Source: Actinomycetota bacterium (GTDB taxonomy: Bacteria; Actinomycetota; Actinomycetes; Streptosporangiales; Streptosporangiaceae). Taken from it: a stretch of DNA of 64,000 nucleotides. The DNA is taken from contig JAFAYQ010000035.1 in NCBI GenBank assembly GCA_019240215.1, positions 1-64,000 on the forward strand, read 5' to 3'. The notes below the pieces were generated by a model. The model did no database searches and was not told the DNA's origin. It was given only the letters and a program-made list of their open reading frames with translations. Both the position numbers and the translations under genes were made by a program. Shown here piece after piece: positions 1 to 7,798 of the stretch (position 1 is its first letter; every line of letters starts with the position of its first letter).

Positions 1-164
1 GCCAGGCCGACCGCCAGGTTGAGCAGCGTGGTCTTGCCCGCGCCGTTGGGGCCGACCAGCGCGGCCACGTGCCCGGCCGGGATGGCCAAGGTGCACTCAC
101 GCAGCGCCCAGGTGCTGCCGTAGCGCTTGCCCAGGCCGCTGGCCTCGATGATGTTGGTGTTCAC
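1..164 (-). CDS. ABC transporter ATP-binding protein (partial, N-terminus)
   Basis: Only the first 54 codons are inside the window; the gene continues past the left edge. The GTG start at 164 gives VNTNIIEASGLGK, followed by a Walker A motif (LVGPNGAGKTTLL) about 35 residues in, as in ABC-2 type exporters. The start overlaps the stop of the upstream GntR gene by 4 nt (GTGA), so the two are co-transcribed. A YtrA-like repressor translationally coupled to an ABC ATPase is a common layout for envelope-stress or antibiotic-responsive exporters. The substrate cannot be told from this fragment. Confidence 0.9.
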   Translation of the reverse strand, partial: MNTNIIEASGLGKRYGSTWALRECTLAIPAGHVAALVGPNGAGKTTLLNLAVGL

Positions 165-601
165 GCGACAACCTCCGTTTCGCCGCTGGCGGCGCCACCC
201 CGGCCCCCCTGGCCCGGGCACCGCTCATAAAAATCCCGTAGCGCCCGGGTGACCAGCGCCACGATCCCGTCCTCGTCCAGGCCAGCCGCGTCGGCCGTGG
301 TCAGCCAGCCGAGCAGGGACTTGCGCAGCTCCGCGAGCTCGGGCAGCGCAACCTGACTGAGGGCCGCCTGGATGAAGGTGCCCTGGCCGGGCCGCCCGAC
401 CGCCAGCCCCTTGGTCTCCAGGTCCTTGTAGGCCTTGAGCACCGTGTTGGGGTTGATGGCAAGGTTGGCCACCACGTCCCTGACCTTGGGCAGCTGATCA
501 CCGGGCTTGAGGTAACCGAGCCGCAGCGCGTGCTCGACCTGCTGCACCAGCTGCAGGTAGGTCGGGACCCCGGAAGCCGGGTCAAGCCGGAACTCGATCA
601 T
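161..601 (-). CDS. GntR-family repressor, YtrA-like
   Basis: 146 aa. The N-terminal winged helix (about residues 10-75) carries the GntR pattern GVPTYLQLVQQVE, then GDQLPKVRDVV and NPNTVLKAYKDLE. The C-terminal part is only about 65 residues and helical, too short for an FCD or UTRA effector domain, which fits the YtrA subfamily. Family members repress their own operon with ABC transporter genes until a cell-wall or membrane stress signal. The ATG at 601 is preceded by AAGGGG at 606-611. It is coupled to the downstream ABC ATPase by a 4-nt overlap, which supports autoregulation of the transporter. The effector is unknown. Confidence 0.9.
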   Translation of the reverse strand: MIEFRLDPASGVPTYLQLVQQVEHALRLGYLKPGDQLPKVRDVVANLAINPNTVLKAYKDLETKGLAVGRPGQGTFIQAALSQVALPELAELRKSLLGWLTTADAAGLDEDGIVALVTRALRDFYERCPGQGGRGGAASGETEVVA

Positions 602-605
602 CTGA

Positions 606-632
606 CCCCTTTATCTATAACAATAAGACAAG
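606..632 (-). promoter_or_regulatory. Putative promoter/operator of the GntR-ABC operon
   Basis: A short A+T-rich island stands out in the GC-rich surroundings just upstream of the GntR start. On the minus strand it reads TATAGAT (613-619), a plausible -10 element, followed by AAGGGG as ribosome-binding site. The segment TTATCTATAACAATAA (611-626) has inverted TTAT/ATAA ends and could be the repressor site. No clear -35 element was found. Confidence 0.35.
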
Positions 633-720
633 GGTACAGCGATGATCGGTGCTGTCAACACAGAAAGGGCCGGCGGGGCAGCCGGTGCGGTGGGCGGGCC
701 GGCGGGGCGTGCGGCGGTGC

Positions 721-753
721 GGTGCGCTGGGGCGGGCCGGTGCGCTGGGGCGG
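721..753. repeat. 18-bp tandem direct repeat (1.8 copies)
   Basis: The 15-mer GGTGCGCTGGGGCGG occurs at 721-735 and again at 739-753, giving an 18-bp period inside a very G-rich intergenic stretch (about 660-790). The surrounding 602-801 interval holds no gene I can support. The repeat may simply be replication slippage in low-complexity DNA. Confidence 0.5.
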
Positions 754-801
754 TGGGGCGGTGCGGTCACCCGGGCCGGTCACCCGGCCGGTCGTCGGTC
801 C

Positions 802-1479
802 TTACTCAGGAGCGGGCCGACGGCCGGAGTCACGGGTGCCGAAGACGGTGACGGCGACGACCCCGGCGACCAGGACGCCAGCGGCGCAGAGCGCCCCGCC
901 GAGGTCGTGCGGCGGGCGGGCCGCCCAGATCCACGGGGTGGTCGGGTGACCGCTGAGGGCGACCTCGGTGACCAGCAGGTAGGCCAGCGGCCCGGTCCAG
1001 CCGAACGCGCCGCCGAGCGCGGCTGCGCCCAGCAGCCCGAGGCCGGCCAGGCCGGCCAGGTTGCGGAGCAGGGCCAGGCTGCCGCCGGGCAGTGACCCCC
1101 CGGTGGCGGCGGCCGCCAGCGCCCCGAACGCGATCGCGGTCAGCGCGACCGCCGCCCCGGCCCGCAGGTACGGCAGCCACCGGCCGGTGGCCCGTTCGAC
1201 CTCGCCGAACGGCCCGTGGGTGCTGACCGCGATGACGCTGGCCGCGCCGGCCTCGACCGTGAGCGAGATGAAGTCCTGCGCGGCCGGGCCGCCGGCGATG
1301 CTCCAGCGCCAGTTCAGCGCGCTCCACAGCAGCAGGCCGAGCGCGGCCAGCAGGGCGAGCGCGACCGGGATGCGGCGGCTGGCCGAGTACAGCCGGGCCA
1401 GCCGGAGCACGCTCCGGCGGCCACGGGCGACCGGGGCCGGGGCGGCACCCGCGGCCGGGTCCTGGACGGCGGCGGTCAC
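802..1479 (-). CDS. Polytopic membrane protein, probable ABC-2 permease subunit
   Basis: 225 aa with a basic cytoplasmic N-terminus (RGRRSVLRLARL) and about five to six hydrophobic segments, beginning with PVALALLAALGLLLW and ending near LCAAGVLVAGVVAVTVFG. No soluble domain is recognisable. The GTG start at 1479 overlaps the stop of the upstream permease by 4 nt. It is the last gene of the sigma factor/membrane protein/ATPase/permease operon (5039 to 802), so a second transmembrane subunit of the same exporter is the simplest reading. I do not recognise the family with certainty. Confidence 0.65.
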   Translation of the reverse strand: MTAAVQDPAAGAAPAPVARGRRSVLRLARLYSASRRIPVALALLAALGLLLWSALNWRWSIAGGPAAQDFISLTVEAGAASVIAVSTHGPFGEVERATGRWLPYLRAGAAVALTAIAFGALAAAATGGSLPGGSLALLRNLAGLAGLGLLGAAALGGAFGWTGPLAYLLVTEVALSGHPTTPWIWAARPPHDLGGALCAAGVLVAGVVAVTVFGTRDSGRRPAPE

Positions 1480-3032
1480 GGCAGCTGCGCCAGCGTGAGC
1501 TGACCGGCCCGCAGGGCAGCCAGGTGGGTGGTGAGCCAGGCGCCCCGGCTGGCGGCCGGGAGCGCGGCCAGGCGCCGGGCGGCCGCGTAGACCGGACCGG
1601 CCGCGGCCGGCGGCCCGTGGCGGTGACCGCCGGTGTTCCCGGTCGCGGGCCGGGCCCAGGACGGCAGCCCGACCGTGGTCCGCAACGACGGCTGGCTGGC
1701 GAACGGCACCCCCGCTCCCTCCAGCAGGGCGGCCTCGACCGCCTGCTGGGCCAGCGTGCCGGTACCGGCACCGCCGCCCACGAAGGCGTGGGCGGCCAGC
1801 AGCCGGAGCTGGCCGTCAACCTCGGCGCTGGTCCAGCCGAAGGCGCCGCGGACACCGAGCGCGCCGAGCGGCAGGCCGAGCACCGGCGGCTGGCCGGTGA
1901 TCGTCATCGCCTGGCCGGCCTGGCCGTCGGCCGAGTCGTAGACGGCCGGGATCTGCTCGGCCCGGACCGGCGCCCCGGGCAGGCCGGACACCTCAGCGAG
2001 GAGCGGGGCCAGGGCCGTGGTCACGTCGGCCAGGTCGGACCGGTAAGCGGGGTTCACGCAGACTGGCCGTCCGGCCGCCTGCCCGCAGACCGGGGTGTAG
2101 CTGCTCAGCCGGTCGCTGGCCGCGTCGTGCAGGGCCGGGATGACGATCCCGTGCGGACTGAGGCGCGCGGTGGTGACCAGGCCGATACCGGTCCCGGCGG
2201 CGGCCATGCCGGTCACCGTGACCGCGGCCGCGATCTGCCGTAGCCGCAGGCCGCCCGCGGCCCGGGGCAGCCCGGTCAGCCCCAGGAAGGCGATGGCCAG
2301 GCCGGCCAGCAGCATGACGCGGGCGATCGGGAGGTCGGGCAGGTAGGGGTAGAGCATCCCCGAATCGGGCTGGAGGTTCCCGTTGGAGTTGGTGGGCAGG
2401 ATCAGCGCCCAGCCGCTGGTGTCGTGGAATCCGGTCTGGGACGACATCACCATGGCCAGGAAACCGCCGAACGCGGCCAGCGGGGCGGCGAACCGGCTGG
2501 GCCAGTACGCGCCGACCGCGAACCCGGCCGCGCTGAAGGCAGCCACCGCGGCCGCGCCGACCGCCACCCACCACCAGGGGGGCTGGCCCTGCACGTGCTC
2601 GGTCGCGTAGACCGCGAACATCACGCCGACGAAGACCAGATAGGCCCCGACCGCCCAGATCGCGGTGGCCGCCCAGGTGGCCAGCTGCGCCGTCCAGCGC
2701 GGCCAGGCGGTGCCGGTCACCAGGTCGGCGGTGCGGCGGCGGCCGTCGCGGGAGCCCATCCAGGCCGCCACCCCGGCCACGAACGGGCCGAAGTCGATGA
2801 TCGTGTGCCCCTGGCCCAGGTTCCAGAACGTGCGCAGCACGTACAGCGGCGGCACGCTGGCGCTCGGCCGGTAGCTGTCGAACCAGAACAGCACCGCGAT
2901 GAGCGGCAGCAGCCACGGCATCGAGTTGCGGCGCAGCTCGATCCGCAGCAGCCGCAGCAGGGACAGCGGCGCGGCCGCGCGGGAGGCGCCGGTGCGGGCC
3001 GGCCAGGCCGGGGCCTCGGTGACGGCGGTCAT
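1476..3032 (-). CDS. ABC-2 type permease-like membrane protein
   Basis: 518 aa. After an N-terminal cytoplasmic stretch ending LLRLLRIELRRNSMPWLLPLIAVLFWF there are roughly six membrane segments in the first 290 residues. A soluble region of about 200 residues follows (from about 320), with two Cys near VCGQAAGRPVCVNP. The order of an initial TM helix, an extracellular-like region and later helices resembles large ABC-2 permeases. ATG at 3032 overlaps the ATPase stop by 4 nt (ATGA). It would form the membrane part of an exporter with the ATPase at 3029-3772. The large C-terminal soluble domain is unusual for a simple permease and its role is unknown. Confidence 0.7.
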   Translation of the reverse strand: MTAVTEAPAWPARTGASRAAAPLSLLRLLRIELRRNSMPWLLPLIAVLFWFDSYRPSASVPPLYVLRTFWNLGQGHTIIDFGPFVAGVAAWMGSRDGRRRTADLVTGTAWPRWTAQLATWAATAIWAVGAYLVFVGVMFAVYATEHVQGQPPWWWVAVGAAAVAAFSAAGFAVGAYWPSRFAAPLAAFGGFLAMVMSSQTGFHDTSGWALILPTNSNGNLQPDSGMLYPYLPDLPIARVMLLAGLAIAFLGLTGLPRAAGGLRLRQIAAAVTVTGMAAAGTGIGLVTTARLSPHGIVIPALHDAASDRLSSYTPVCGQAAGRPVCVNPAYRSDLADVTTALAPLLAEVSGLPGAPVRAEQIPAVYDSADGQAGQAMTITGQPPVLGLPLGALGVRGAFGWTSAEVDGQLRLLAAHAFVGGGAGTGTLAQQAVEAALLEGAGVPFASQPSLRTTVGLPSWARPATGNTGGHRHGPPAAAGPVYAAARRLAALPAASRGAWLTTHLAALRAGQLTLAQLP

Positions 3033-3772
3033 CGCGCAGCCGCCAGCGCCGCGCTGTAGCCGCGTTCGAGCGGCGCGTCCCCGGCCGCCCCGCTGCCCTC
3101 GCCGCGGGCGACGAGCTCGGCCGGGGTGCCGTGAAAGACGATCTTCCCCGCGTCCATCAGCGAAACCTGGCTGCAGGCCGCCCCCACGTCCTCGACCAGG
3201 TGGGTGGAGACCACCACGGTGGCGTGCTCGCCGAGCCCGCGCAGCATGGCCCGGAACGACACCCGCTGCTCGGGGTCCAGCCCGGCGGTCGGCTCGTCCA
3301 GCAGCAGCAGCTCGGGGTCGTTGACGATCGCCTGGGCGATCCCGGCCCGGCGCAGCATGCCACCGGACAGCGTCCGCAGCTTGGCCCGGGCCTTGTCGCC
3401 CAGCCCGACCTGCTCGACCGCGCGGGCGACCGCACGCGGCACCTGACCGGGCGGCATGTCCTTCAGCAGCGCGAAATACTCGACGAACTCCACCACCGTG
3501 AAGCCCGGATAGTAGCCGAGGTTCTGCGGCAGGTAACCGAGCCGGCGCCGGATCTCCCGGCGCGGGCCGTAGCTGCCCGGGTCCCGCCCGAGCAACTGCA
3601 GCCGGCCCGAAGTGGGCGGCAGCACGGTGGCCATCATCCGCAGCAGCGACGTCTTGCCCGCCCCGTTGGGTCCCAGCAGGCCGAACACCCCCGGGCCTGC
3701 CTCCATGGTGACCCCGGCCACCGCGTAGGTCTTGCCGAACCGGCGGGTCAGGTCGTCCAGCTCAATGTTCAT
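3029..3772 (-). CDS. ABC transporter ATP-binding protein
   Basis: 247 aa, a typical size for an ABC-2 exporter nucleotide-binding subunit. Motifs in order: Walker A GPNGAGKTS (about 34-42), Q-loop LGYLPQNLGYYP, signature LSGGMLRRAGIAQA, Walker B LLLLDEPTAGLDP, and the H-loop in VVVSTHLVED. The chosen ATG (3772) gives the usual MNIELDDLTRRFGK opening; the frame stays open further upstream but that part has no family resemblance. It overlaps both neighbours by 4 nt. It would energise the permeases encoded just downstream; the substrate is unknown. Confidence 0.93.
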   Translation of the reverse strand: MNIELDDLTRRFGKTYAVAGVTMEAGPGVFGLLGPNGAGKTSLLRMMATVLPPTSGRLQLLGRDPGSYGPRREIRRRLGYLPQNLGYYPGFTVVEFVEYFALLKDMPPGQVPRAVARAVEQVGLGDKARAKLRTLSGGMLRRAGIAQAIVNDPELLLLDEPTAGLDPEQRVSFRAMLRGLGEHATVVVSTHLVEDVGAACSQVSLMDAGKIVFHGTPAELVARGEGSGAAGDAPLERGYSAALAAAR

Positions 3773-4491
3773 GAGGCTCCCCTCGGAATCCGGGTCACGT
3801 ACCAGGCGATCGCGCCGCAGACCGCGGCGAAGAGCAGATAAGGCAACAGCAGGGCCGAATCGGTGATCGCGGCGGTGAGCTGACCGGCGATGGCCCGGCC
3901 CGCCAGCACCGCGATCACCCAGCCGGAAAGGCCCGCGGCCACGCCGGCGTTGGCCGACCGGGTCACGGTCGCGGTGGCCAGCGCCAGCGCGCAGACCGCG
4001 GTCATCGGCACCAGCCAGCCGAACGTCACCGCGGCCGCCGCCCCCGTGGCGGCCGAGGCGACCAGGCCGGCCGCGGCGTTCAGCCCGAACACCGCCAGCG
4101 CCCGCACCAGCAGCACCATGCGGCCGCTGACCGCGGTGGACTGGGCCAGCTCCCAGGCCGGGTCGAGCCCGGGGCCGTAGGCGTAGGCGATGCCGGCGCC
4201 GGCCACGGCCGGGGCGAACAGGGCCACGTACGGTGTCCCGGTCCCCCAGGTGGCGATCACGCCCGCGGCCAGCACCACCACGGTGGCGATCAGCCAGCCG
4301 AGCAGCAGCGAGGGCGTGATCACCAGCGCCCGGGCGAGGCCAGGCGATCGCAGCAGCCAGGCGGCCAGCCGTTCGGCTCGGCCGGGGCGGCGGCGCCAGA
4401 CCTCGGCAGCCACGCCGGTCCACACCCGGGACAGGTCGACGTCCGGGACCGGGCCGGGGAAGGGTCCGGGGTTCGGGCCGGCGCCGGTCAT
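3769..4491 (-). CDS. Membrane protein coupled to ECF sigma factor
   Basis: 240 aa. About 65 cytoplasmic residues (proline-rich start, then DLSRVWTGVAAEVWRRRPGRAERLAAWLL) are followed by about six hydrophobic helices. It sits between the ECF sigma gene and the ABC ATPase with 4-nt overlaps on both sides. That position is where anti-sigma factors are usually found, but no zinc-binding HxxxCxxC motif of ZAS-type anti-sigma domains is present. It may be a non-canonical membrane anti-sigma factor or simply another transporter subunit. ATG at 4491 was chosen because the coupled overlap and the MTGAG start fit; translation upstream would run through the sigma gene. Confidence 0.7.
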   Translation of the reverse strand: MTGAGPNPGPFPGPVPDVDLSRVWTGVAAEVWRRRPGRAERLAAWLLRSPGLARALVITPSLLLGWLIATVVVLAAGVIATWGTGTPYVALFAPAVAGAGIAYAYGPGLDPAWELAQSTAVSGRMVLLVRALAVFGLNAAAGLVASAATGAAAAVTFGWLVPMTAVCALALATATVTRSANAGVAAGLSGWVIAVLAGRAIAGQLTAAITDSALLLPYLLFAAVCGAIAWYVTRIPRGAS

Positions 4492-5039
4492 CGCGCCCCT
4501 CCTGCCATCGGGTTGCTGCTGAGCGCGGCCCGCAGCCGCTGCCGGGCCCGGTAGGCGCGGCTCTTCACGGTGCCCTCGGGCACCCCCAGCAGCGCCGCCA
4601 CCTCCGCCACCGGCCGGTCCTCCACGTACATGAGCTGCCACACCTCCCGCTCGGGGCTGCTCTCGGGTCCGAGCGCCCCGACCGCCTCGGCCAGGGCGGT
4701 CCGGGACAACGCAGTGTCGGCCGGGTCGCCACCGTCACCGTCGCTGGCCGAGTCGAGGACGGCCAGCGTCAGCCCGGCCGGGCCGCGGCGGCGCAGGAAC
4801 AGGGCCGCCTGGCGGCGGGCCACGCCCCACAGCCAGCCCCCTGCGGCCCCCTCCGGCCGGTAACCGGCCGCGCCCCGCCACACGGCCAGGAACGTTTCCT
4901 GCAGGACGTCCTCGACGTCGGCGGCCGGCAGCACCGACCGCAGCCGGGCCGCCAGCCACGGAGCGTGCCGGGCGAACAGCGCCCGCAGCGCGGTGTCGTC
5001 GCCGGCCGCTATCGCGGCGATCAGCAGGTCATCGTCCAT
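4488..5039 (-). CDS. ECF-type RNA polymerase sigma factor
   Basis: 183 aa. Region 2 runs from about residue 20 (LRALFARHAPWLAARLRS) through VEDVLQETFLAVWRGA (core-binding and -10 recognition). Region 4 is at about 128-172 (EREVWQLMYVEDRPVAEVAALLGVPEGTVKSRAYRARQRL) with a clear helix-turn-helix. No C-terminal SnoaL-like extension. It heads the operon with the membrane protein and exporter genes, so it may direct transcription of its own operon. ATG at 5039. Confidence 0.93.
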   Translation of the reverse strand: MDDDLLIAAIAAGDDTALRALFARHAPWLAARLRSVLPAADVEDVLQETFLAVWRGAAGYRPEGAAGGWLWGVARRQAALFLRRRGPAGLTLAVLDSASDGDGGDPADTALSRTALAEAVGALGPESSPEREVWQLMYVEDRPVAEVAALLGVPEGTVKSRAYRARQRLRAALSSNPMAGGAR

Positions 5040-5074
5040 CGACTGTCTATTGCAGTCGGCCGCCCCGCGGTTCG

Positions 5075-5761
5075 CTACTCCGCGGAGAATTTTCCGCCCG
5101 GCCGGATCAGCCCGGTCTCGTAGGCCAGGACCACGACCTGGACCCGGTCGCGGAGGCCGAGCTTGGCCAGGATCCGGCGGACGTGCGACTTCACCGTGGG
5201 CTCGGACACGAACAAGCGGGCGCCGATCTCCGCGTTCGACAGCCCCTGGGCGACCGCGATCAGGACTTCACGCTCGCGGTCGGTCAGCGCCGCCAGCTGC
5301 GGCTGGCGCGGGCCCGGCTGACCGGCGGCCAGCGGCAGGACCGGGGCGTACTCCTCGAGCAGGCGGCGGGTCACCCGGGGCGAGACGACCGCGTCACCGG
5401 CGGCGACCGTGCGGATGGCGGCGACCAGCTCGGCCGGGCGCACGTCCTTGAGCAGGAAACCGCTGGCACCGGCCCGCAGCGCGCCGAACGCGTACTCGTC
5501 CAGGTCGAAGGTGGTCAGCACCAGGATCCGGACACCGGCGTCGGCCGCCGTGATCCGGCGGGTGGCCTCGATCCCGTCGGTACCGGGCATCCGGATGTCC
5601 ATCAGCACCACGTCGGGCCGGTGGCGGCGGGCCTGGTCGGCGGCCTCGTCGCCGTCACCGGCCTCGGCCACCACGGTCAGGTCGTCCTCGGTCTCCAGGA
5701 TCATCCGGAAGCCGCGCCGCAGCAGCGGCTGATCGTCGGCCAGCAGCACCGAGATGCTCAC
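5075..5761 (-). CDS. NarL/LuxR-type response regulator
   Basis: 228 aa. The receiver domain (residues 1-120) has acidic residues DD at 9-10, the phospho-acceptor Asp55 in VVLMDIRMPG, and Thr/Lys switch residues (LVLTTF, LLKDV). The C-terminal LuxR helix-turn-helix is about 160-215 (LTDREREVLIAVAQGLSNAEIGARLFVSEPTVKSHV). GTG start at 5761. It lies 25 nt downstream of its histidine kinase on the same strand, and the pair follows the ABC genes at 7022-8790. That is the DesKR/LiaRS-like arrangement for control of an adjacent exporter. Confidence 0.94.
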   Translation of the reverse strand: MSISVLLADDQPLLRRGFRMILETEDDLTVVAEAGDGDEAADQARRHRPDVVLMDIRMPGTDGIEATRRITAADAGVRILVLTTFDLDEYAFGALRAGASGFLLKDVRPAELVAAIRTVAAGDAVVSPRVTRRLLEEYAPVLPLAAGQPGPRQPQLAALTDREREVLIAVAQGLSNAEIGARLFVSEPTVKSHVRRILAKLGLRDRVQVVVLAYETGLIRPGGKFSAE

Positions 5762-5786
5762 GGCGCCTGCCGCGCCGCGTGCCTGC

Positions 5787-7022
5787 TCACCGGGCCGCCG
5801 CCGGCAGGGTCACCTCGACCAGCCAGCCGCCGCCGGGCGCGGGTCCCGCCCGCAGCGTGCCGCGGTGCAGGGCGGCCCGCTCGCGCATGCCGTCGAGGCC
5901 GTGGCCGGCCCGCCCTTGGGTGATCGTCCCGGTGGCGGCGTGGCCGTCGTCGGACACCGTGATCCGCACCTCGGGCTCCTGGTAGCTGATGGTGACCCGG
6001 GCCTGCCGGGCGTCCGCGTGCCGGATCGTGTTGGTCAGCGCTTCCTGGACGACGCGGTAGATCGTCAGCCCGGCGGCCGCCCCGAGCGGGAACGGGGCTC
6101 CGGTGGCGGTGAGGCTGACGTCGAGGCCGGTGGCCCGGATCCGGTCGATCAGCGCGCCCAGCTCGGCGACATCGGGCAGCGGGGCGGGCGGGTCCTGGCC
6201 GGACGGCTCGTCGGTGCGCAGCACCCCGAGCATGGCGCGCATGTCCGACAGGGCCTGGCGGCCGACCTCGGAGACCTCGGTCATCGCCTCGGCGCTCTTG
6301 TCCGGGTCGGCCCGGCTCACCACCGCGGCCGCGTCGGCCAGGGTGATCACCACCGACAGGCTGTGCGACACGATGTCGTGCAGTTCGCGGGCGATCCGGG
6401 TCCGCTCGGCGGCGGCCGCGATCGTGGCCTGCTGGTCGCGTTCGATCTCCAGTCCCCGGGCCCGTTCGTCCAGCCAGGCCAGGTAGCGCGCGCCGGAGGC
6501 GGCCGTCAGGCCGGCGAACAACGCGGCCACCACCATCGCGGTCAGGAACGCCAGCGAGCGGGGCACGGTCGCGGCCGGGACCCAGCGGACGGCGGCCACG
6601 ATCGCCCCGATCTCCAGCACCACCGCCGCCAGCGCGGCCCGGGCCCGGGACTGGTGGGCCGCCACCGAGTACAACGCGGCCAGCAGGGCCGCGTCGCCGA
6701 GCAGCGGGAAACCCAGCAGCCACTGAGTGAACGCGATCGCGCAGGCGGCCACGAACACCGGCGTCGGCCAGATCCGGCGGGCGGCGATCACGGCGATCAG
6801 GACGGCCTGCACCAGCCAGGCCCGCACGCTGCTGAACGGCGACTGCGCCAGCCACGAGCTGCAGACCGCGAGCAGCACGGCCGCCGCCAGCGAGTCCAGG
6901 AACAGCGGGTGGGCGCCGAGCACCCGGCGGACCCGCACGAACAGGCTGCGGGTGATCTCGTCGGGTGGCTGCAGCGTGGTCCGCGGCGGAGTAACGGGCA
7001 AGGTGACGGGCAGGCCGGTCAT
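5787..7022 (-). CDS. Membrane sensor histidine kinase (HisKA_3 type)
   Basis: 411 aa. Four to six membrane helices lie between about residues 40 and 175. A short coiled linker leads to the HisKA_3 motif RIARELHDIVSHSLSVV, with the phosphorylated His at about 215. The HATPase region carries LTNTIRHADARQARV and VSDDGHAA-like ATP-binding residues and ends at LPAAAR. ATG at 7022 overlaps the upstream permease stop by one base (TGATG); a TTG codon one position upstream is possible but less likely. It phosphorylates the response regulator encoded next. Signals are probably membrane-derived, inferred from the absence of a large extracellular domain. Confidence 0.92.
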   Translation of the reverse strand: MTGLPVTLPVTPPRTTLQPPDEITRSLFVRVRRVLGAHPLFLDSLAAAVLLAVCSSWLAQSPFSSVRAWLVQAVLIAVIAARRIWPTPVFVAACAIAFTQWLLGFPLLGDAALLAALYSVAAHQSRARAALAAVVLEIGAIVAAVRWVPAATVPRSLAFLTAMVVAALFAGLTAASGARYLAWLDERARGLEIERDQQATIAAAAERTRIARELHDIVSHSLSVVITLADAAAVVSRADPDKSAEAMTEVSEVGRQALSDMRAMLGVLRTDEPSGQDPPAPLPDVAELGALIDRIRATGLDVSLTATGAPFPLGAAAGLTIYRVVQEALTNTIRHADARQARVTISYQEPEVRITVSDDGHAATGTITQGRAGHGLDGMRERAALHRGTLRAGPAPGGGWLVEVTLPAAAR

Positions 7023-7798
7023 CAAGCAGTTATATCGCTGCGCAGGAAGACCAGGGTGGCGGCCGCGATGGCGGCGATGAGGTAGACGGCCCCGAGGACG
7101 AGGCCGTGCCCGTAGCTCACCCCTTCACCCCCGCCCGAGGCCACCGCCAGGATCGACTGGCCCGGCAGCCAGCTCTGGGTGCTGGGCACGATGCGGACGA
7201 CGATGTTCTCGACCGCGATCAGCCAGGCGAAGCCAATGATGACCGCGAACACGGCCGAGCGGACGAACTGGCCCAGCGCCATCCCCAGCACGCTGTAACC
7301 GACCACCGCCAGCGCGAGGTCGCCGAGCTCGCGGAACAGGTCACCCAGGCCCGTCCCGGTGAACCAGGCGCTGGTGGAGACGCCGCGGCTGTGGGCGGCC
7401 ACCACCGCCACGATCAGCGCGACGACCGCCGCGAAACAGAGCGCCAGCACCAAGAACGTGATCACCCCGAGCATCTTCCCGGCCAGCAGCACCGCCCGCC
7501 GGGGCTGACGGACCAGCAGCTGGCGCAGGGTGCCGAGGCTGTACTCGCTCGCGACCTGCGAGGCGGCGATGCCGAAGGCGACCACGCCGAGCAGCATGGC
7601 CGCCCGGGCAACGCCGATGACCAGGCCGTTCGGCTGGGCCAGCTGGTGCAGCGTCACGATCCCGCCGTGGGTTGTGGCCTGGGAGAACACCAGGATCACG
7701 AACAGCGAGGCGGCCAGCGCCAGCCCGAGGAACGTCGAGAAGAAAAGGGTGGGCCGCCGGAGTTTGGTCCACTCGCTGGTGAAGGCCGCCCACGTCAT
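7022..7798 (-). CDS. ABC-2 type permease
   Basis: 258 aa, opening with the typical permease start MTWAAFTSEWTKLRRPTLFFSTFLGLALAAS. Six hydrophobic segments follow, the last being VLGAVYLIAAIAAATLVFL. The pattern FTSEWTKLR plus SLGTLRQLLVRQPRR is characteristic of ABC-2 exporters of the bacitracin/lantibiotic type. It overlaps its ATPase by 4 nt (ATGA) and the kinase by 1 nt. Function is export or resistance, regulated by the adjacent two-component system (inference). Confidence 0.9.
   Translation of the reverse strand: MTWAAFTSEWTKLRRPTLFFSTFLGLALAASLFVILVFSQATTHGGIVTLHQLAQPNGLVIGVARAAMLLGVVAFGIAASQVASEYSLGTLRQLLVRQPRRAVLLAGKMLGVITFLVLALCFAAVVALIVAVVAAHSRGVSTSAWFTGTGLGDLFRELGDLALAVVGYSVLGMALGQFVRSAVFAVIIGFAWLIAVENIVVRIVPSTQSWLPGQSILAVASGGGEGVSYGHGLVLGAVYLIAAIAAATLVFLRSDITA

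Noticed and set aside
660-790. G-rich stretch as a CRISPR or minisatellite array
   Set aside because: Only 1.8 copies of an 18-bp unit; no regular spacers.
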